From 66-474 sp035606235 (GTDB taxonomy: Bacteria > Pseudomonadota > Gammaproteobacteria > Xanthomonadales > Rhodanobacteraceae): DNA of 36,886 nt. The stretch covers positions 1-36,886 of the forward strand of contig DATNFU010000047.1 of the NCBI GenBank assembly GCA_035606235.1, in the 5' to 3' direction. Position numbers and translations under genes: made by a program. This document shows positions 32,974 to 36,886 of this stretch, one piece after another. How positions within the stretch are numbered: position 1 is the stretch's first letter; each line of letters begins with the position of its first letter. Below the pieces are notes generated by a model that saw only the letters and a list, made by a program, of their open reading frames with translations, was not told where the DNA came from and did no database searches.

Positions 32974-33999
32974 ATGCTGGTCATCGGTCTCGAAGGTCTG
33001 GAACTTTCCGCGCAGGATCGTGCACGTCTGTGCGCCAGCCAAGTCAGCGGCGCGATCCTGTTCTCGCGCAACTTCGCTTCCCGTGAACAATTGGCGGCGC
33101 TGATTGCGACCATCCGGGAACTGCGCGACGAGCCGTTCCCGATCTGCGTGGATCAGGAAGGCGGCCCGGTGCAACGCTTCCGCGGCGACGGCTTTACTCG
33201 CTTGCCGCCGCTGGCGCGCATCGGTGCGCTGTACCAGCGCGATCGCCAGGCGGCCATACGCATGGCGGAAATGCATGCCTGGGTAATGGCGAGCGAATTG
33301 CGGGCCTGCGACGTGGATGTGTCGTACGCGCCGGTTCTGGACCTCGCGCGCGGCAACCGCGTCATCGGCGAACGAGCATTCCACGCCGATCCCGCCGTGA
33401 CCGCCGAACTCGGCGCGGCGTACTTGCGCGGCATGCATCTGGCCGGCATGGCGGCCACGCTGAAACATTTCCCCGGGCACGGTTCGATCGCGGAGGATAC
33501 CCACGTCGAAGCCGCTGTCGACCCGCGTCCGCTGGACGAGTTGCGCCGTGCCGACCTGATCCCGTTCGCGGAAGGTTTCGCCGCGGGCGCCGAAGCGGTG
33601 ATGTTGGCGCACGTCACCTATCCGGCCGTCGATGCATTGCCGGCCGGCTATTCGAAAGTATGGATATGCGACGTGCTGCGCGACGAGCTGGGTTTCCACG
33701 GCCTGGTATTCAGTGATGACATCGGCATGGCTGCGGCGGAGTCGGTCGGCGGTGTCGCGGCCCGCGTCAACGCTCATCTGGATGCCGGTTGCGATCTGCT
33801 GCTGGTCTGCGGACCGGCGCTTGTCGACGAGGCGATCGCGGCGGTCGCGCATCATGCGCCTTGCGCGCCGGCGCGAGTCAGTACCCTGTGCGGCGCGATT
33901 GCGGGCACCTGGCAGTCTCTGCAGGATAACCCGCAGTACGCGACATTCGTTTCCGCGCTGCGCACGCTGGATGCATCGCCGGCGGAGCGCGCGGCATGA
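32974..33999 (+). CDS. nagZ: Beta-N-acetylhexosaminidase, muropeptide recycling
   Basis: NagZ removes N-acetylglucosamine from GlcNAc-anhydroMur peptides in the cytoplasm during peptidoglycan recycling. It also shapes the signals that induce AmpC beta-lactamase. The 341-residue GH3 enzyme has 'FPICVDQEGGPVQRF', the diagnostic 'KHFPGHGS' and the nucleophile Asp248 in 'FSDDIGM', the same number as in E. coli. There is no signal peptide. It starts 59 bases after rlmD and its stop overlaps the hpt start (ATGA at 33996-33999), so nagZ and hpt are coupled. Confidence 0.97.
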   Translation: MLVIGLEGLELSAQDRARLCASQVSGAILFSRNFASREQLAALIATIRELRDEPFPICVDQEGGPVQRFRGDGFTRLPPLARIGALYQRDRQAAIRMAEMHAWVMASELRACDVDVSYAPVLDLARGNRVIGERAFHADPAVTAELGAAYLRGMHLAGMAATLKHFPGHGSIAEDTHVEAAVDPRPLDELRRADLIPFAEGFAAGAEAVMLAHVTYPAVDALPAGYSKVWICDVLRDELGFHGLVFSDDIGMAAAESVGGVAARVNAHLDAGCDLLLVCGPALVDEAIAAVAHHAPCAPARVSTLCGAIAGTWQSLQDNPQYATFVSALRTLDASPAERAA

Positions 34000-34568
34000 A
34001 TGTCGGGCAACCCAGTCTGGCCGCTGCCCTGCAATCGGCGGAATTGATCCATGATCGTGCGGCCATCGACGCCGCCATCGCGCGCATGGGCGCGCAGATC
34101 ACGCACGCGCTCGCCGGCGAGCGCGCGTTGTTCCTGACCGTCCTGCACGGCGGCCTGATTTTTGCCGGCCCGCTGGCGCTGGCCATCGACTGCGACCTGG
34201 AATTCGATTACGTGCACGCGACACGCTATCGCGGCAATACGCAAGGCGCGGAACTGCACTGGCTGCGCAAGCCGCAGGCCCAGATGCGCGATCGCACCGT
34301 GCTCCTGGCCGACGACATCCTGGATGAAGGCCACACGCTGGCGGCATTGCGCGACGCCTGTCTCGCGGCAGGCGCCCGGCGCGTGCTGATCGCCGCGCTG
34401 TGCGAGAAGCGGCACGATCGTCGCGCGCCCGGCATCGTCGCGGATTTCGTCGGGGTGAGCGTGCCGGATCGCTACGTGTTCGGTTACGGCATGGATTATC
34501 ACGAGCAGGGCAGGAATCTGCCGGGTATCTATGCATTGAGCGTCGAAGAGGAGAATCGTGTGGCATGA
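33996..34568 (+). CDS. hpt: Hypoxanthine-guanine phosphoribosyltransferase
   Basis: This 190-residue type I phosphoribosyltransferase converts hypoxanthine and guanine to IMP and GMP with PRPP. The PRPP-binding loop 'VLLADDILDEGHTL' lies near residues 103-116, and 'VLHGGLIFAGPLA' and 'FDYVHATRYRGNTQG' form the flexible-loop and pyrophosphate-binding regions. 'FGYGMDYHEQGRNLPGIYAL' closes the base pocket. It is read through an ATGA overlap with nagZ and is followed by mtnP, whose product would supply hypoxanthine. It could be annotated as a generic purine phosphoribosyltransferase, but the motifs favour hypoxanthine-guanine. Confidence 0.92.
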   Translation: MNVGQPSLAAALQSAELIHDRAAIDAAIARMGAQITHALAGERALFLTVLHGGLIFAGPLALAIDCDLEFDYVHATRYRGNTQGAELHWLRKPQAQMRDRTVLLADDILDEGHTLAALRDACLAAGARRVLIAALCEKRHDRRAPGIVADFVGVSVPDRYVFGYGMDYHEQGRNLPGIYALSVEEENRVA

Positions 34569-34688
34569 AATTGTCCCGGCGCGCCTTCGCTCCACACCTC
34601 CGCCCTCTTGCCGGAGCGAGTCACGCGCGCGGTGCCTGTCGGGTAAAAGGGGCGTTCCCCATGGAGTGGGCTGCGGAGCGATCAAATC

Positions 34689-35441
34689 ATGAATGCCGAG
34701 ATTGACCTTGCCATCATCGGCGGCACCGGGCTGTATGCGTTTCCGGGGTTGACCGAAGTCGAGCGGCACGATGTCACCACGCGCTGGGGCACGCCATCTG
34801 CACCGATCGTCACGGGCACGCTCGCGGGCAAGCGCGTTGCGTTTCTGGCGCGCCACGGCGAGGCGCATAGCCTGGCGCCACATCGCATCAATTACCGCGC
34901 CAACATTGCCGCCCTGCATGAACTGGCCGCGCGGCGCCTGGTCGGCGTGAATGCGGTGGGTGGCATTCGGGCCGACCTCGGGCCGCGTGCGCTGGTGGTG
35001 CCGGATCAATTGATCGATTATACCTGCGGCCGACCTTCCAGTTTCTGTGATTTCGAAGGCGAGGCGGTGCTGCATACCGATTTCAGCGAACCTTACAGCG
35101 CCGCATTGCGCCGCGCCCTGCTGGCCGCCGCGCGGCGCGCGGATGTCATCGTGATCGATGGCGGCTGCTATGCCGCCACGCAAGGTCCGCGTCTGGAAAC
35201 CAACGCCGAGATCGCGCGACTGCGTCGCGACGGTTGCGATCTGGTTGGCATGACCGGTATGCCGGAAGCCGCATTGGCGCGCGAACTAGGCATCGAGTAC
35301 GCGTGTCTTGCGCTGGTCGCCAACTGGGCGGCGGGTTGCGACCCGGACGCGACCACCATCAGCCTCGACGAAATCCATGCGCATCTGGCGGCCGCTACCG
35401 CGCAGGTGCCGGCCATCATCGCGTCGCTCTTGCTGGATTGA
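34689..35441 (+). CDS. mtnP: S-methyl-5'-thioinosine phosphorylase (MTA phosphorylase family)
   Basis: The 250-residue enzyme of the purine nucleoside phosphorylase/MTAP family has the phosphate loop 'IIGGTGLYAF', 'ARHGEAHSLAPHRINYRANI' and 'NAVGGIRADLGP'. The substrate-binding segment is 'MTGMPEAALARELGI'. In Pseudomonas the homologue (PA3004) prefers methylthioinosine and releases hypoxanthine; the presence of hpt 120 bases upstream fits that specificity. Strict MTA phosphorylase activity cannot be excluded from sequence alone. GGAG lies 10 bases before the ATG at 34689. Confidence 0.9.
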   Translation: MNAEIDLAIIGGTGLYAFPGLTEVERHDVTTRWGTPSAPIVTGTLAGKRVAFLARHGEAHSLAPHRINYRANIAALHELAARRLVGVNAVGGIRADLGPRALVVPDQLIDYTCGRPSSFCDFEGEAVLHTDFSEPYSAALRRALLAAARRADVIVIDGGCYAATQGPRLETNAEIARLRRDGCDLVGMTGMPEAALARELGIEYACLALVANWAAGCDPDATTISLDEIHAHLAAATAQVPAIIASLLLD

Positions 35442-35636
35442 TGCGTGAGACCGGTGTCCCGGAAAGACAATTGCAGCAGTCGTCCACGAAACTCTTTCCG
35501 GCCCCCACATCTCGGCGGCGGCACAAGGCACGATTCAACGCATTTCGCGAAAGCCCGGCTTACCCCTTGCATCGCGCGTGCGGCTCTGGCGATACTCGGG
35601 CCGCGCCGGGGTAGCGCGCGGGGAATGGGGTTCGCA

Positions 35637-35861
35637 ATGTCTTTCGGTACCGTCAAATGGTTCAACGACGCCAAGGGCTTCGGTTTCATCGCGCCCGAGC
35701 AAGGCGGCGAGGATGTGTTCGTGCATTATTCGGCGATTCATGCACAAGGCTTCCGCAGCCTGCAACAGGGGCAACGGGTCAGCTTTGAAATCGTGCAGGG
35801 GCCCAAGGGAGCGCAGGCAGCGGCAGTGACTCCGGCGCCCGAGACGGCGCCCTCGATCTAG
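35637..35861 (+). CDS. Cold-shock domain protein (CspA family)
   Basis: The 74-residue nucleic-acid-binding protein begins 'MSFGTVKWFNDAKGFGFI' (RNP1 at residues 13-18) and has RNP2 'VFVHYSAI'. It ends in a short Pro/Ala/Thr tail. It would bind single-stranded RNA or DNA as a chaperone. An in-frame ATG at 35625 is possible, but the family start is 35637. A 195-base non-coding stretch separates it from mtnP and could act as a long structured leader; no convincing promoter was found in it. Its stop overlaps by 4 bases the 3' end of the convergent glycosyltransferase gene. Confidence 0.95.
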   Translation: MSFGTVKWFNDAKGFGFIAPEQGGEDVFVHYSAIHAQGFRSLQQGQRVSFEIVQGPKGAQAAAVTPAPETAPSI

Positions 35862-36886
35862 CTCTTGCGAAGGTGCCCCCGGTGCTCCGTCACCAGTTGA
35901 TGCAACAGGGCGGCGAACTCGGTCGCTTGCGCTGATGCGTCGCAGAGGCGAGCGCGGGCGGCTTCCCGCAACGCCGCACGCTGGCTGCGCACGGCATCCA
36001 CTTCGCCGGCCAGCGCGACCGCGCGCCTGATGTAATCGGCGGCGTCGCTCGCCACCCACTGCGGGCGTTCCAGACGCCAGAGCAGACTGGCGGTCTGCCG
36101 GCTCACCATGCTCCAGCCGGGCAGCGTGATCACCGGCACGCCCATCCACAACGCGTCGCAACTGGTGGTGCAACCCGAGAACGGAAATGGATCCAGTGCG
36201 ATATCAGCTTGCCGGTACGCCGACAGCAGGCTCGCGTAGTCGCGCCGGCCGTGGATTTCCAGCCGCTCCGCTTCGATCCCGCGCGCGCGGAAGCGTTCGA
36301 GCAGAAACGCGCGGGCTTGCGGGTCGTCGAGACTGCCCGCCCCGATCAGCAGCTTTGCCCGCGGCACCGCATCGAGGATTCGCGCCCACGCATCCATTAC
36401 TCCATCGTTGAGTTTGGCGGTGCGGTTGAACGATACGAAATTCGCCGGGCCATCGCTGCCAAGATAGGAAGGCTCCGGCGCGCAATCGGGTGGCGTGTAG
36501 CAGAACCGCCCGCTGCGCAAGTACAGCAGGCGCTCGCTGAAGCGCTGCGGCGAATCGGGCGGGTTCAACCATGGGTCGCTGATCCACGCATCCATATTTG
36601 GCAGGCCAGTGGTATCGAACCAATCCAGCCAGGAGATCTGGATGGGCGCCACGCGCTGCGCCAGTACCCGCGGACGGCTGAAGGGCGCATGGCCGGCAAG
36701 GTCGACCAGCACATCCAGATTCAGTGCGCGCAAGCGCGTCAGCAAAGTTTCATCGTCGAGCGCATCCAAACCGACGGCCTCATCCGCCAGCGCTTCCAGC
36801 GCTTCGGTGGAGCCGTCACGCAATGCGTGCAGCGCGATCAAAAGATGTTCATGCCGGCTGCGGTCGAAAGCGCGCAGTAGTCCGGT
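35858..36886 (-). CDS. GT41/OGT-type glycosyltransferase, C-terminal part (5' end beyond the window)
   Basis: Reading is open to the window edge, so the true start lies outside; 343 codons including the stop are visible. The N-terminal visible part ('LLRAFDRSRH', 'LRALNLDVLVDLAGHAPFSRP', 'VAPIQISWLDWFDTTGLPNMD') and the later 'LDPFPFSGCTTSCDALWMGVPVITLPG' are hallmarks of the catalytic domain of O-GlcNAc-transferase-like proteins (SPINDLY/GT41). In bacteria such proteins normally carry N-terminal TPR repeats, which would lie to the right of the window. The UDP-binding 'FNRTAKLNDGVMDAWARIL' is intact. It may glycosylate flagellin or another protein, or act on a glycan; nothing here identifies the acceptor. 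Confidence 0.9.
   Translation of the reverse strand, partial: TGLLRAFDRSRHEHLLIALHALRDGSTEALEALADEAVGLDALDDETLLTRLRALNLDVLVDLAGHAPFSRPRVLAQRVAPIQISWLDWFDTTGLPNMDAWISDPWLNPPDSPQRFSERLLYLRSGRFCYTPPDCAPEPSYLGSDGPANFVSFNRTAKLNDGVMDAWARILDAVPRAKLLIGAGSLDDPQARAFLLERFRARGIEAERLEIHGRRDYASLLSAYRQADIALDPFPFSGCTTSCDALWMGVPVITLPGWSMVSRQTASLLWRLERPQWVASDAADYIRRAVALAGEVDAVRSQRAALREAARARLCDASAQATEFAALLHQLVTEHRGHLRKS

Noticed and set aside
35567..35596. TTGCAT-N18-GATACT as a cold-shock gene promoter
   Set aside because: Only three of six -35 positions match and the spacer is long.
1..36886. CRISPR array, tRNA or rRNA genes, insertion sequence or prophage
   Set aside because: I saw no regularly spaced direct repeats, no cloverleaf-like or ribosomal RNA sequence, and no transposase, integrase or phage structural gene. 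The repeats found are short hairpins of REP type.

Overview
The window is a high-GC, gene-dense chromosomal segment from a gammaproteobacterium. It most resembles the Xanthomonadales, and probably the Rhodanobacteraceae side of that order. The family-level placement is inference from gene order (rpoE-rseA-mucD-lepA-lepB-DUF4845-rnc-era-recO; nagZ-hpt-mtnP), from the style of RlmD and DUF4845, and from GTAG-headed REP palindromes. I see no rRNA, tRNA, CRISPR array, insertion sequence, phage gene or plasmid function. Most genes are core housekeeping.

Layout. 131-2397 (minus): purB followed by a membrane-anchored LytTR regulator. 2511-5405 (plus): fumC and a secreted protein with a duplicated C-terminal module. 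5462-9619 (minus): a probable six-gene YtrA-type operon (small anchored protein, GntR regulator, ABC ATPase, ABC permease, two paralogous lipoproteins), driven by a promoter whose -10 box lies inside a 22-bp palindrome. 9920-13139 (plus): periplasmic FKBP isomerase with a textbook terminator, UDP-glucose dehydrogenase, slyX and a DUF2058 gene. 13229-15277 (minus): a FadB/FadJ-type beta-oxidation protein with no thiolase beside it. 15450-21517 (plus): a small unrecognised protein translationally coupled to a REC-PAS-GAF-GGDEF-EAL protein, then the envelope-stress unit rpoE-rseA-mucD. 21655-27670 (plus): lepA, lepB, DUF4845, rnc, era, recO. 27735-28454 (minus): a REC-Hpt signalling protein. 28504-31323 (plus): a YdbH-like AsmA-type protein and a YdbL-like lipoprotein. 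31586-35861 (plus): rlmD, nagZ, hpt, mtnP and a cold-shock protein. 35858-36886 (minus): a GT41/OGT-type glycosyltransferase cut by the window edge.

How the parts relate. Envelope biology recurs: sigma-E with its anti-sigma factor and MucD protease, signal peptidase I, an FKBP-type isomerase, an AsmA/YdbH-type protein with its lipoprotein, and the YtrA-type ABC operon. Purine salvage forms another theme: MtnP would release hypoxanthine and Hpt would convert it to IMP, while PurB serves de novo synthesis.

The most unusual material is the YtrA-type operon with its operator and twin lipoproteins; the small protein fused by an ATGA overlap to a c-di-GMP protein; and several intergenic hairpin repeat families. 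One of those families has three copies, and in one of them both sides of the stem have changed together. I found nothing that qualifies with confidence as a wholly new defence or mobile system.
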